From Paenibacillus wynnii (GTDB lineage Bacteria > Bacillota > Bacilli > Paenibacillales > Paenibacillaceae), in NCBI RefSeq assembly GCF_000757885.1, contig NZ_JQCR01000003.1, forward strand, positions 1,302,001 to 1,366,000: DNA of 64,000 bases, written 5' to 3'. Below are positions 17,581-24,711 of the stretch, piece by piece. The first letter of the stretch is position 1; every line of letters starts with the position of its first letter. A program made the translations under genes and the position numbers. The notes under the pieces were generated by a model. It ran no database searches and was not told where the DNA came from. It saw only the letters and a program-made list of their open reading frames with translations.

Positions 17581-18366
17581 TTATAAGGACTCTACTAATG
17601 GAATAAGATCTGCCAGATGCTCTATTTCAAAATGAGGTTGGATCTCGGGATTTGGTTCTTTTCCGGTACGGTTAATCCAAACCGTGGTCAGGCCGGCGGC
17701 CAGTCCACCGCGGATATCTGTCGTTAATTTGTCGCCAACCATTACCCCCTGCTCCGGAGTAATTTCCAGCAAATTAAGAGCATGTAAGAAAATATCCTTA
17801 TCCGGCTTCCCTTTGCCAAAGCTTCCCGAAATCACGACATGATCAAAATAGGGTATTAATTCTGGTACTCCATCCAGCTTCTCTTGTTGAAGAGCCGGAC
17901 AGCCATTCGTCAGAAGCAGCAGCTTCACTTTTCCGCGGAGCTGATTAAGAATCTGGAAGGTCTCTTCATAAATATAAGGTCTGCTTCTTCGTTCAGCTGC
18001 AAACGTCTCCGAAAGTGACTGAGCCAGATCCTCATCATTGATGCCAAGAGCAGCAAGTCCCCGGCGCCATGACTCCTTGCGGTACAGTGGAGCCAGCTTT
18101 TCCATTTGACGAAATTCATTTTGCTCTCCTGCGGTAAAATTCCCCCATAGAGCTTCAAAAGGATTAATCCCGATCATCTGAGTAAAAGGGAAGGTCTCGT
18201 AGGATTCGTATAGACCTCTTGCTTCCTTGCGCACCGCTTCCTCCAGTTCCTGAGGGTTAACGGAATCTCCCGCTGCTTTACAAGTAAATTCAAATGCTTC
18301 CTCAATGCTGCGTTCATCCCAGAGCAGCGTGTCGTCCAGATCAAACAGTACGGCGGTAATCGGCAT
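17581..18366 (-). CDS. HAD-superfamily hydrolase (subfamily I)
   Basis: This 261-aa phosphatase has motif I FDLDDTLLWD, a helical cap at ~20-115, motif II LLLTNGCP, motif III Lys in GKGKPDKDIF and motif IV MVGDKLTTDI. The cap and spacing resemble YjjG/YsaA-type nucleotide phosphatases, but the substrate cannot be assigned. It is followed by its own terminator and separated from metH by the operator-containing interval. Confidence 0.87.
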   Translation of the reverse strand: MPITAVLFDLDDTLLWDERSIEEAFEFTCKAAGDSVNPQELEEAVRKEARGLYESYETFPFTQMIGINPFEALWGNFTAGEQNEFRQMEKLAPLYRKESWRRGLAALGINDEDLAQSLSETFAAERRSRPYIYEETFQILNQLRGKVKLLLLTNGCPALQQEKLDGVPELIPYFDHVVISGSFGKGKPDKDIFLHALNLLEITPEQGVMVGDKLTTDIRGGLAAGLTTVWINRTGKEPNPEIQPHFEIEHLADLIPLVESL

Positions 18367-18406
18367 TAGATTTCTCCCTCTTCCTCAATAATCATGATGC
18401 GTGATT

Positions 18407-18928
18407 CTACTCGCGTTCTATTGTGATGTTATTAGCTGTGGCAAACTGCTCCAAACGTTCTCCCATGACTGCAGTATCATAACGATTGATTAACTTGGAG
18501 AAAATCCATTTCATCCGCTTACCCTTATGCTTAATGATTACAGAACCGCGGGAGAGAACGATTTTCTCAATATCCGCCGCTCCAAGAAAGCGTTCACGGT
18601 TAAACTTGAAGGTCGAGAGTCTTGCACGTTCCACCTTCAGGTATGGACGACGGAAAAAAAGAAGTGCTGCCAAAGCAAAATAAAGAACGATCCCAAGCCA
18701 ATTCATCAGAGAACCATTGCCCTTTACTTCATCTAAGGTTCCGACCATCCAGTACATAATTCCAAGTCCTATCAGTACTACAGGCAGAACAATATTACGT
18801 CCTCTATACACATCTCCGCTTTTTGTGGATACAGTGGAAGCATGAATTGAATCTTTGCCTGCTTTCTTTCTTTGCTGGTTGATTTTTTGCGAGTTGCGTT
18901 GAACCATTCTTTCCCAAGAACGGGCCAT
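18407..18928 (-). CDS. Two-transmembrane-segment protein of unknown function
   Basis: This 173-aa protein has a very basic, Gln-rich N-terminus (residues 1-45), a transmembrane segment at ~47-65 (VLPVVLIGLGIMYWMVG), a second at ~80-95 (IVLYFALAALLFF), then a cytoplasmic C-terminal domain rich in Lys and Arg. The last part (VIIKHKGKRMKWIFSKLINRYD) looks like a small beta-rich, PH-like fold, which is a guess. I chose ATG 18928 because AGGGGGAAA lies 4-5 nt upstream; the reading frame extends further without a binding site. I do not recognise the family. Confidence 0.7.
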   Translation of the reverse strand: MARSWERMVQRNSQKINQQRKKAGKDSIHASTVSTKSGDVYRGRNIVLPVVLIGLGIMYWMVGTLDEVKGNGSLMNWLGIVLYFALAALLFFRRPYLKVERARLSTFKFNRERFLGAADIEKIVLSRGSVIIKHKGKRMKWIFSKLINRYDTAVMGERLEQFATANNITIERE

Positions 18929-18977
18929 GTGATTTCCCCCTAGTCGTTCTGTAATATCTATGAAAAGGAAAAAGGAA

Positions 18978-19187
18978 TTAATGTAACAGTCCCTTGTTAC
19001 CTTTATCATGCTTATCATTATCTACAATCTCAATAGTGTTCAACTGAGTACGGAAATTATTCCGTATGTTGCCCAGATAGATTTCACGAAGCTTCGCTCG
19101 TTCTGCCAGTTCTTCTTCATTCAGGCCAACGGACTTCTGTTTGCGTGCTAATTCGTTAATCCGCGCGACCAGTTTATCGATATCCAC
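18978..19187 (-). CDS. ynzC: DUF896 (YnzC/UPF0291) family small protein
   Basis: This 69-aa protein has a two-helix N-terminal half: LVARINELARKQKSVGL then NEEELAERAKLREIYLGNIRNNFRTQL, the hallmark of the DUF896 family. In B. subtilis ynzC belongs to the SOS-induced lexA-yneA neighbourhood; here it also follows yneA, but yneB is absent. The GTG start follows GGGAGGG. The biochemical function of the family is unknown. Confidence 0.88.
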   Translation of the reverse strand: MDIDKLVARINELARKQKSVGLNEEELAERAKLREIYLGNIRNNFRTQLNTIEIVDNDKHDKGNKGLLH

Positions 19188-19296
19188 TGCTCTTCCCTCC
19201 CTTATAAATTCATACTAACTTTGCCATGAGAAAAAGAGCTTGTCAAGGTCTACCCCCTGCAAGCTCTTCGATATGTAATTCACACTTCCTTAAATC

Positions 19297-19689
19297 TTAA
19301 TAAATAGGAAGAGATAAGATATCTCCTGCCTGAATACTACTGTTCTCTAACCCACTGTATTGTTTAATTCCTTCTATATATACGACTGTTCTCATGTCAG
19401 ACGGTTTATTCTTCAATGCAATACTCCAAAGCGTATCACCACGTTCAACGACTACTATTTTCTCCTGATGTTTAACCTGAGCAATAGAACTGGCGAAGAC
19501 ATTACCTACTACTGTAAACCCGGAAACTACGAGCATGAGAATCATCAAGACCTTAATCAAATTTGCCTGCCGGAATGCTTTGGTCATAAATAAAGACGAA
19601 ATCATACGAACGGATGAAAAACGATTTTCTATAGGATCAACCCTCGGTGTCTCTTTATAAATGCTGCGGTATGTGCTATATTTTAACAT
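19297..19689 (-). CDS. yneA: LysM-domain SOS cell-division inhibitor, YneA-like
   Basis: This 130-aa protein has a ~40-residue basic cytoplasmic N-terminus, one transmembrane helix (~44-67, ANLIKVLMILMLVVSGF) and an extracytoplasmic LysM domain (~78-130, VVERGDTLWSIA). Together with its divergent position next to lexA this matches YneA, which delays septation during DNA damage. ATG 19689 follows GGAGGG with 9-nt spacing. The N-terminal cytoplasmic extension is longer than I recall for B. subtilis YneA (105 aa). Two LexA boxes overlie its promoter and 5' leader, so SOS control is strongly supported. Confidence 0.88.
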   Translation of the reverse strand: MLKYSTYRSIYKETPRVDPIENRFSSVRMISSLFMTKAFRQANLIKVLMILMLVVSGFTVVGNVFASSIAQVKHQEKIVVVERGDTLWSIALKNKPSDMRTVVYIEGIKQYSGLENSSIQAGDILSLPIY

Positions 19690-19703
19690 GAAATATCACC
19701 CTC

Positions 19704-19827
19704 CAAACACTTGTTCTTACTTTCAAAAATAATATAACACGAACATGTGTTTGAATCAATACTATTTTCGAACAATTGTTCCCTTTTCTTTAGTTTTAGA
19801 ACTTATGTTTGTACGAACGGTAGTTCT
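19704..19827. promoter_or_regulatory. Five LexA (SOS) boxes between yneA and lexA
   Basis: Five 14-mers fit the Firmicute SOS consensus CGAACATATGTTCG: CAAACACTTGTTCT (19704-19717), CGAACATGTGTTTG (19740-19753), CGAACAATTGTTCC (19769-19782), AGAACTTATGTTTG (19798-19811) and CGAACGGTAGTTCT (19814-19827). The last two cover the lexA -35 and spacer; the second fills the spacer of the yneA promoter. Confidence 0.92.
19731..19759 (-). promoter_or_regulatory. Sigma-A promoter of yneA
   Basis: On the minus strand TTGATT (19759-19754) and TATATT (19736-19731) are 17 nt apart, with a LexA box filling the spacer. Confidence 0.75.
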
Positions 19828-19837
19828 ATGTTATAAT
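19809..19837 (+). promoter_or_regulatory. Sigma-A promoter of lexA
   Basis: TTGTAC (19809-19814) and TATAAT (19832-19837) are 17 nt apart. Two LexA boxes overlap the -35 and spacer, giving autorepression. Confidence 0.82.
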
Positions 19838-19870
19838 TTTCCCAAACATTACTATATGGGGTTGATTCCG

Positions 19871-20497
19871 ATGTCCAAGATTTCAAGTCGTCAATTGGCG
19901 ATTCTGGAGTTTATACGTAGCGAAGTCCGCAGCAAGGGTTATCCACCTTCCGTTCGTGAAATAGGTGAAGCTGTAGGACTTGCATCCAGTTCCACTGTTC
20001 ATGGTCATCTAGACCGCCTGGAGAAGAAGGGACTTATCCGCCGTGACCCCACGAAGCCACGCGCGATCGAACTTCTGGGTCAAGAAGATTCTGATAACGT
20101 TCATCAATTTGCACAGACGATCACCCGTGTTCCGGTTGTAGGTAAGGTAACTGCAGGTCTACCGATCACAGCAACAGAGAATATTGAGGATTACTTTCCG
20201 CTACCCTCTCACTTTGTAGGGGATAACAAAGTATTTATGCTGTCCGTTCTCGGTGACAGTATGGTTGAAGCAGGAATAATGAATGGAGACTATGTTATTG
20301 TTCGGCAGCAGCAAACGGCTGACAACGGTGATATCGTAGTTGCTATGACTGATGAAGATGAAGCAACGGTTAAGACATTCTATAAAGAACGTGATCATAT
20401 TCGCCTGCAGCCTGAGAACCCGGCCTATGAACCCTTACGCCTTAACCGCGTAACGATATTAGGCAGAGTTATTGGATTGTTCCGAGATATTCATTAA
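19871..20497 (+). CDS. lexA: SOS repressor LexA
   Basis: This 208-aa repressor has an N-terminal winged helix-turn-helix (SVREIGEAVGLASSSTVHGHLDRL) and a C-terminal S24 autoprotease domain. The self-cleavage bond is Ala95-Gly96 in TAGLP, and the catalytic dyad is Ser130 (GDSM) and Lys168 (ATVKTF). RecA filaments trigger cleavage and derepression. ATG 19871 is preceded by GGGG at 9-nt spacing and gives the standard N-terminus; the frame stays open upstream through the promoter region, which is not coding. It is divergent from yneA. Confidence 0.97.
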   Translation: MSKISSRQLAILEFIRSEVRSKGYPPSVREIGEAVGLASSSTVHGHLDRLEKKGLIRRDPTKPRAIELLGQEDSDNVHQFAQTITRVPVVGKVTAGLPITATENIEDYFPLPSHFVGDNKVFMLSVLGDSMVEAGIMNGDYVIVRQQQTADNGDIVVAMTDEDEATVKTFYKERDHIRLQPENPAYEPLRLNRVTILGRVIGLFRDIH

Positions 20498-20521
20498 TTT
20501 CCTTATTTATTTTTTCAGAGC

Positions 20522-20572
20522 ACAACAAAAAGGCTGATTCGCATCATGTTGCGAAATCAGCCTTTTTGTTGT
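20522..20572 (+). terminator. Terminator after lexA
   Basis: A long near-perfect stem (ACAACAAAAAGGCTGATT with AATCAGCCTTTTTGTTGT) has T-rich tails on both strands. Confidence 0.88.
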
Positions 20573-20661
20573 ACAAACCCTATTACACTGTTCGCTGCTG
20601 TGACTTTCAACTCTGAACATCCTAGGCTGTTGGAACATATTCTACATCGAAAGGAGTGCTG

Positions 20662-21006
20662 ATGATTATGCCAACTATTCGTATCATCGTCGATTTGTCT
20701 CAACGCATGTTATATCTTTTAGAAGATGATATAGTCGTCCGAGGATTTCCTGTCGGAATTGGAACGATACTCAACCGATCTCCCGAAGGTGAATACACAA
20801 TTATCAACAAACAGCTCAATCCCGGCGGTCCTTTCGGAGCTTTCTGGATGGGGCTATCTAAGCCGCACTACGGCATTCACGGCACTAATAACCCCTCATC
20901 TATCGGCAAGAGAGTATCGCAAGGCTGTATTCGTATGTATAATGCGGACGTGCTCGAACTAGCAAGCAAGGTTAATGTAGGAACAAGAGTTACAATAAGG
21001 AACTGA
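20662..21006 (+). CDS. Minimal L,D-transpeptidase (YkuD domain)
   Basis: This 114-aa YkuD-type enzyme has the catalytic signature HYGIHGTNNPSSIGKRVSQGCIR split across His73 and Cys89. It begins directly with the YkuD fold, with no signal peptide or LysM domain, so either it acts before export or leaves the cell non-classically. Similar minimal forms are common in sporulating Bacilli. ATG 20662 follows AAGGAG by 5 nt; ATG 20668 is an alternative. The family cross-links peptidoglycan through diaminopimelate. Confidence 0.88.
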   Translation: MIMPTIRIIVDLSQRMLYLLEDDIVVRGFPVGIGTILNRSPEGEYTIINKQLNPGGPFGAFWMGLSKPHYGIHGTNNPSSIGKRVSQGCIRMYNADVLELASKVNVGTRVTIRN

Positions 21007-21111
21007 CGTGATTAGACTCGTAAGGACATTAATTTAAATTTAAGCAACTCTGCCGTTACCATCAATCCGATTCTCCATAAGTTAATAAGGAAAAGGAGGA
21101 GGGTTGTATCT

Positions 21112-21351
21112 ATGGATGCATATTACAATTGCTTGCACTGTAAGAACAAAAAGGTGCGTATTTTAACTGTGGATGGTCAGCAACATGTGGGAGTTATCAT
21201 GGATGTCGACAGAAATAATGTTTATCTCAAACCGGAGCAAGGTGGACGCGTTAAAACCTCGGCCTTTTATCCCTATCCATATGGAAATCCTTATAGTAAC
21301 CAAATCTTAACGCTGAGCCTGTTCACGTTGTTAGCCATCGCTTTAATTTAG
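21112..21351 (+). CDS. Small protein with Sm-like beta-strand pattern and C-terminal hydrophobic helix
   Basis: This 79-aa protein starts with a Cys-containing segment (NCLHCKNK), then KVRILTVDGQQHVGVIMDVDRNNVYLKP. That pattern of strands around a DG turn and a D(R)NNVYL stretch resembles LSm/SH3-like barrels. The C-terminus (ILTLSLFTLLAIALI) is hydrophobic enough for membrane attachment. It has a very strong binding site (AAAAGGAGGAGG) and its own terminator. The function is unknown; the fold suggestion is inference. Confidence 0.65.
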   Translation: MDAYYNCLHCKNKKVRILTVDGQQHVGVIMDVDRNNVYLKPEQGGRVKTSAFYPYPYGNPYSNQILTLSLFTLLAIALI

Positions 21352-21362
21352 CGCCACCTGTG

Positions 21363-21391
21363 ACTCCCCTTCTATAAAGGGGGAGTTTTTT
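21363..21391 (+). terminator. Terminator
   Basis: The stem ACTCCCCCTT-like arm pairs with AGGGGGAGT, followed by six T residues, 12 nt after the small Sm-like gene. Confidence 0.8.
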
Positions 21392-21492
21392 CTATTTGTA
21401 TTACGTATCTTTCAAGAAAGAGTACATATTTATTAATAGTGAGCTTTAACCAAAAGGTTACCATTGAATCATAGGTTATAGGGGGTATTGTT

Positions 21493-22116
21493 ATGCTCAT
21501 CTTTTTAATGTACCTATTTACTTTCATCGGAGCTTCTTTGTTATGTATTGCGGCAATGATAAAGCTTATCTTAATGTTTCCGATAACTGACCACCACAAG
21601 TTAATTGCTGCAGTCTCTTCTTTTAGAATGAAATTCCCTAGACAGCTTATCGCTTCCAATAAATCCTGTATCGTTGCGTATAATGAGAATTTAAGAAAAA
21701 TAGCCATAGGAACCTTTCCTTATAGTTCGCAGAAAAAAGCCATAGCCAACCTTTATTCTTTCGATCAAATTCTAGGCTGTGAAATTATTGAAAACGCTTT
21801 AACTATTACCAAGGTTTCTAAAACAAGTCTAATCAACCGGAGAGTTGCAGATCATACAGAGGTTAAACCAGCGACAATTCATACCGAAGAAATAACTGAG
21901 CTAACACTTATAATTTACATCCAAGCCTTAACTACACAGATCCTTCACATCTCTCTCCTACCAAAACAGTTCGCCCTCAAACCATCGGACTCCCGTTATC
22001 CCCAAATTTATTCCGAAGCTCTTCTTCTGTATCAAACATTAAAATCGATCGTTACATTTTCTGAATTTAATGACGACTCCGAATCTCAAAATAAATTGAA
22101 AAGATATATTTACTGA
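21493..22116 (+). CDS. Membrane-anchored protein with possible bacterial PH-like domain
   Basis: This 207-aa protein has one N-terminal transmembrane helix (~1-30) and a cytoplasmic domain. The stretch SCIVAYNENLRKIAIG followed by FDQILGCEIIENALTITK resembles bacterial PH-like domains, where a self-recognition line precedes the phrase D-I-L-x-x-E-I-I-E. The C-terminal half is helical and low-similarity. Base composition is AT-richer than its neighbours, suggesting a recently acquired or fast-evolving gene. GGGGG lies upstream of the ATG. No function can be assigned. Confidence 0.6.
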   Translation: MLIFLMYLFTFIGASLLCIAAMIKLILMFPITDHHKLIAAVSSFRMKFPRQLIASNKSCIVAYNENLRKIAIGTFPYSSQKKAIANLYSFDQILGCEIIENALTITKVSKTSLINRRVADHTEVKPATIHTEEITELTLIIYIQALTTQILHISLLPKQFALKPSDSRYPQIYSEALLLYQTLKSIVTFSEFNDDSESQNKLKRYIY

Positions 22117-22141
22117 TTATTAGAACCATACAGCCTCAAAA

Positions 22142-22175
22142 AAATAGAAGGCAGGAAAATCCTGACCTTCTATTT
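22142..22175 (+). terminator. Terminator
   Basis: Stem AAATAGAAGG-CAGGA with TCCTG-ACCTTCTATTT, loop AAA. Tails are A/T rich on both strands, so it serves the converging genes. Confidence 0.75.
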
Positions 22176-22217
22176 CGTATACTAGAAATCTTAAATCACT
22201 ACATCTTATCCCTAAAA

Positions 22218-22436
22218 CTATAACACGGCTCTTAAATTTCGAATCGCAATTGCATTTAAACGAAGGGCTTCTCTAATCGAAACTCTTGCAGCCAGCAACT
22301 CCCGTCTTCCCCGGCTTCCAACAGGGAATCTACGAAGGTTCTCATTAATTTCCTCAAGTCTTTCTAACAACACAGCTCTCTGCACCCGTAAAGCATTTAA
22401 AGCTCTTTGAATTCTCGCACGTTTCGCAGCAGTCAT
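22218..22436 (-). CDS. Small Arg/Leu-rich helical protein of unknown function
   Basis: This 72-aa product is strongly basic and almost entirely helical, with heptad-like Leu/Ala/Val spacing (ALRVQRAVLLERLEEINENLRRF and REALRLNAIAIRNLRAVL) broken by PVGSRGRR. It would form a two-helix coiled hairpin. AGAGGTGAT lies 5 nt upstream of the ATG. I do not recognise a family. Confidence 0.55.
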   Translation of the reverse strand: MTAAKRARIQRALNALRVQRAVLLERLEEINENLRRFPVGSRGRRELLAARVSIREALRLNAIAIRNLRAVL

Positions 22437-22519
22437 ATTCTATCACCTCTTTACTTTTGATAGTGTATGAGATGCAGAAAATCACTTAAACGCTTGTGTG
22501 GTTCGGTAATATTTGATAA

Positions 22520-22738
22520 ATGTGTGTTATTTCCCCTCTGCATCAATCAAATAATAGAAGCAAATTTGCAACCAACTTAGAGACCCGATGCGGATCTGGT
22601 CAACCACTTCAAACCGGATGGTATTGGATATCCGCATATAAACGCCTATCCGACCCGGAGGTAATAAAAGCAAGTCAACTACTTGATGATATGCTGAACA
22701 CGTACAACAATCTCATACAGCAAAAAACTGATAAATAA
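22520..22738 (+). CDS. Spo0E-like aspartyl-phosphate phosphatase, C-terminal motif only
   Basis: The last ~28 residues (LSDPEVIKASQLLDDMLNTYNNL) fit the Spo0E family signature, in which the S-Q-x-L-D motif marks phosphatases acting on phospho-Spo0A. The first ~40 residues are not recognisably the family's first helix, and no ribosome binding site precedes the ATG. Either the N-terminus has been replaced by mutation or this is a decaying pseudogene. A terminator follows immediately. Family assignment is by motif only. Confidence 0.45.
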   Translation: MCVISPLHQSNNRSKFATNLETRCGSGQPLQTGWYWISAYKRLSDPEVIKASQLLDDMLNTYNNLIQQKTDK

Positions 22739-22740
22739 CA

Positions 22741-22773
22741 AAGGGACCTGTTGGCTTAATGCCACAGGTCCTT
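22741..22773 (+). terminator. Terminator after the Spo0E-like ORF
   Basis: Stem GGACCTGTTGGC with GCCACAGGTCC, loop TTAAT, with a short T-rich tail. Confidence 0.65.
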
Positions 22774-22813
22774 CCTTATGCAGAATACTAACTATAACTT
22801 AACTTTGCCACAA

Positions 22814-22849
22814 ATAAAAAAACCCTCAACGCTTAACGCGTCAAGGGTT
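22814..22849 (-). terminator. Terminator after glnA
   Basis: On the minus strand AACCCT and ACGC arms pair across a small internal loop, followed by seven T residues, 8 nt after the glnA stop. Confidence 0.85.
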
Positions 22850-22856
22850 CTGGATT

Positions 22857-24185
22857 CTAGTAAAGAGTCATGTACTGATTACGTTCCCACTCGTGCACTT
22901 GGGTCCGGTAGATATCCCATTCAATTTCTTTCAACTCATAGAAATGAGCAAGGGCATGTTCGCCGAGAGCATCAGTAATTACTTGACTGCGGATCAATTC
23001 GCTTAGAGCTTCCTTCAAATCGGATGGCAAGCTAGGGATGCCTTCTTCAATACGCTCTTCCTCAGACATAATGTAAATGTTACGGTCAATTGGAGCAGGA
23101 AGTTCAAGCTGACGCTTGATACCGTCGAGTCCAGCCTTCAACATTACAGCAAGCGCAAGGTAAGGGTTAGCTGCAGGGTCCGGATTACGAACCTCAACAC
23201 GAGTACTCAAGCCTCTAGATGCCGGGATACGGATCATTGGACTACGGTTACTTGCTGACCAAGCTACATAGCAAGGTGCTTCATAACCAGGTACAAGACG
23301 TTTGTAAGAGTTCACCGTCGGATTGGTAATCGCTGCAAAAGCACGTGCATGCTTCAAAATACCAGCCATGTAGTAACGTGCGGTTTTGCTGAGTCCCAGC
23401 TTGTCGCTTTCATCGTAGAACATGTTCTCGCTGCCTTTGAACAAGGATTGGTGAGCGTGCATACCGGATCCGTTCATACCAAATAGTGGTTTAGGCATAA
23501 AAGTTGCATGCAGGCCGTGTTGACGGGCAACCGTCTTCACAACGAGCTTGAAAGTTTGAATCTGATCAGCTGCTTTGATAGCGTCAGCATACTTGAAGTC
23601 GATCTCATGCTGGCCAGAAGCCACTTCATGATGGGATGCTTCAACTTCAAATCCCATTTCCTCAAGTGTCAATACGATTTCGCGACGGCAGTTTTCCCCA
23701 AGATCCATCGGCGCCAAATCAAAATATCCACCTTGATCGTTCAATTCAGTTGTAGGATTACCTCTCTCGTCCGTTTTGAACAAGAAAAACTCAGGTTCCG
23801 GTCCAACATTCATGGCAGTAAAGCCCATTTCTTCTGCTTCCTTCAAACAACGTTTGAGGATACCGCGCGGGTCTCCAGCAAAAGGTGTGCCATCCGGCAT
23901 GTACACGTCACAGATCAGACGTGCCACACGGCTATCCGTTACCCATGGGAAAATAACCCATGTGCTCAGATCTGGATACAGATACATATCAGACTCTTCG
24001 ATACGAACATAACCTTCGATAGAAGATCCATCGAACATCATCTTATTATCCAGTGCCTTTTCGAGTTGACTGTAAGGAATTTCCACATTTTTAATTGTTC
24101 CAAGCAGATCGGTAAATTGCAGACGAATAAAACGGACATTCTCTTCCTTGGCAATTCTTATAATATCCTCTTTAGAAAAGCTCAC
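22857..24185 (-). CDS. glnA: Type I glutamine synthetase
   Basis: This 442-aa enzyme makes glutamine from glutamate, ammonia and ATP. Landmarks are FDGSSIEGYVRIEESDM (includes the Arg used for feedback control in GSI-alpha enzymes), NVGPEPEFFLF, HHEVASGQHEIDFKY, the ATP segment KPLFGMNGSGMHAHQSL, the NRSPMIRIP region and the flap/C-terminal REVRNPDP-type motif. No adenylylation-site Tyr motif is seen, as expected for Bacilli. The GTG start follows GGGAGAGGG. It is co-transcribed with glnR from a GlnR-regulated promoter. Confidence 0.97.
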   Translation of the reverse strand: MSFSKEDIIRIAKEENVRFIRLQFTDLLGTIKNVEIPYSQLEKALDNKMMFDGSSIEGYVRIEESDMYLYPDLSTWVIFPWVTDSRVARLICDVYMPDGTPFAGDPRGILKRCLKEAEEMGFTAMNVGPEPEFFLFKTDERGNPTTELNDQGGYFDLAPMDLGENCRREIVLTLEEMGFEVEASHHEVASGQHEIDFKYADAIKAADQIQTFKLVVKTVARQHGLHATFMPKPLFGMNGSGMHAHQSLFKGSENMFYDESDKLGLSKTARYYMAGILKHARAFAAITNPTVNSYKRLVPGYEAPCYVAWSASNRSPMIRIPASRGLSTRVEVRNPDPAANPYLALAVMLKAGLDGIKRQLELPAPIDRNIYIMSEEERIEEGIPSLPSDLKEALSELIRSQVITDALGEHALAHFYELKEIEWDIYRTQVHEWERNQYMTLY

Positions 24186-24212
24186 TTTACCCTCTCCCTT
24201 ACGCTCTTTATA

Positions 24213-24623
24213 TTATTTATTAAAAAACCGGGATAATTCTCCTTGAATTAGCGATACTTGGCCCGGTCTTTTACCTGAGACCAGTTCCTGCTTCAATAAA
24301 CGGTGAAGCTGGGAATCGGACAACTCTCTGCGCCTTACCTCTGTATCTGGGGTAATCACTGTAGCTTCCTCAGATTCCTTGGTGACAGGGTTCATTACCT
24401 GCTTAATGCCGGCAATGTTAACACCTTTCTCTATCAATGCTTTGATCTCTAGCAGACGTTCAACATCATTAAATGAAAATAAACGCTGGTTCCCCGAAGT
24501 ACGAGCAGGTACGATCAGGCTGTGCTGCTCATAATAACGGATTTGTCTTGCAGATAAATCCGTAAGCTTCATTACGATACCTATAGGAAATAATGCCATA
24601 TTTCTGCGGATTTCATCACCCAT
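24213..24623 (-). CDS. glnR: MerR-family nitrogen regulator GlnR
   Basis: This 136-aa repressor has a MerR-type winged helix (PIGIVMKLTDLSARQIRYYEQHSLIVPARTSGNQRLFS, spanning ~12-50), a dimerisation helix, and a divergent C-terminal tail that in the family senses feedback-inhibited glutamine synthetase. It lies 27 nt upstream of glnA in the classical glnRA operon. A good GlnR/TnrA operator sits in its promoter, implying autoregulation. Confidence 0.95.
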   Translation of the reverse strand: MGDEIRRNMALFPIGIVMKLTDLSARQIRYYEQHSLIVPARTSGNQRLFSFNDVERLLEIKALIEKGVNIAGIKQVMNPVTKESEEATVITPDTEVRRRELSDSQLHRLLKQELVSGKRPGQVSLIQGELSRFFNK

Positions 24624-24660
24624 GACTCATCCAACCTTCCAATGATCTTTTTCTCATCTC

Positions 24661-24689
24661 ATTGTACATTTCCTAATTTGGCGTGTCAA
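24661..24689 (-). promoter_or_regulatory. Sigma-A promoter of glnRA
   Basis: Minus-strand TTGACA (24689-24684) and TACAAT (24666-24661) are 17 nt apart, about 40 nt upstream of the glnR start. Confidence 0.85.
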
Positions 24690-24694
24690 TGGTG

Positions 24695-24711
24695 TGTAAG
24701 ATATTCTTACA
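24695..24711. promoter_or_regulatory. GlnR/TnrA operator
   Basis: TGTAAGATATTCTTACA matches TGTNA-N7-TNACA exactly and lies 5 nt upstream of the glnRA -35. It overlaps the stop codon of the upstream YnbB-like gene. Confidence 0.9.

Noticed and set aside
23508..24236. 242-codon plus-strand ORF opposite glnA
   Set aside because: It is a shadow of glnA, which is fully supported by conserved motifs.
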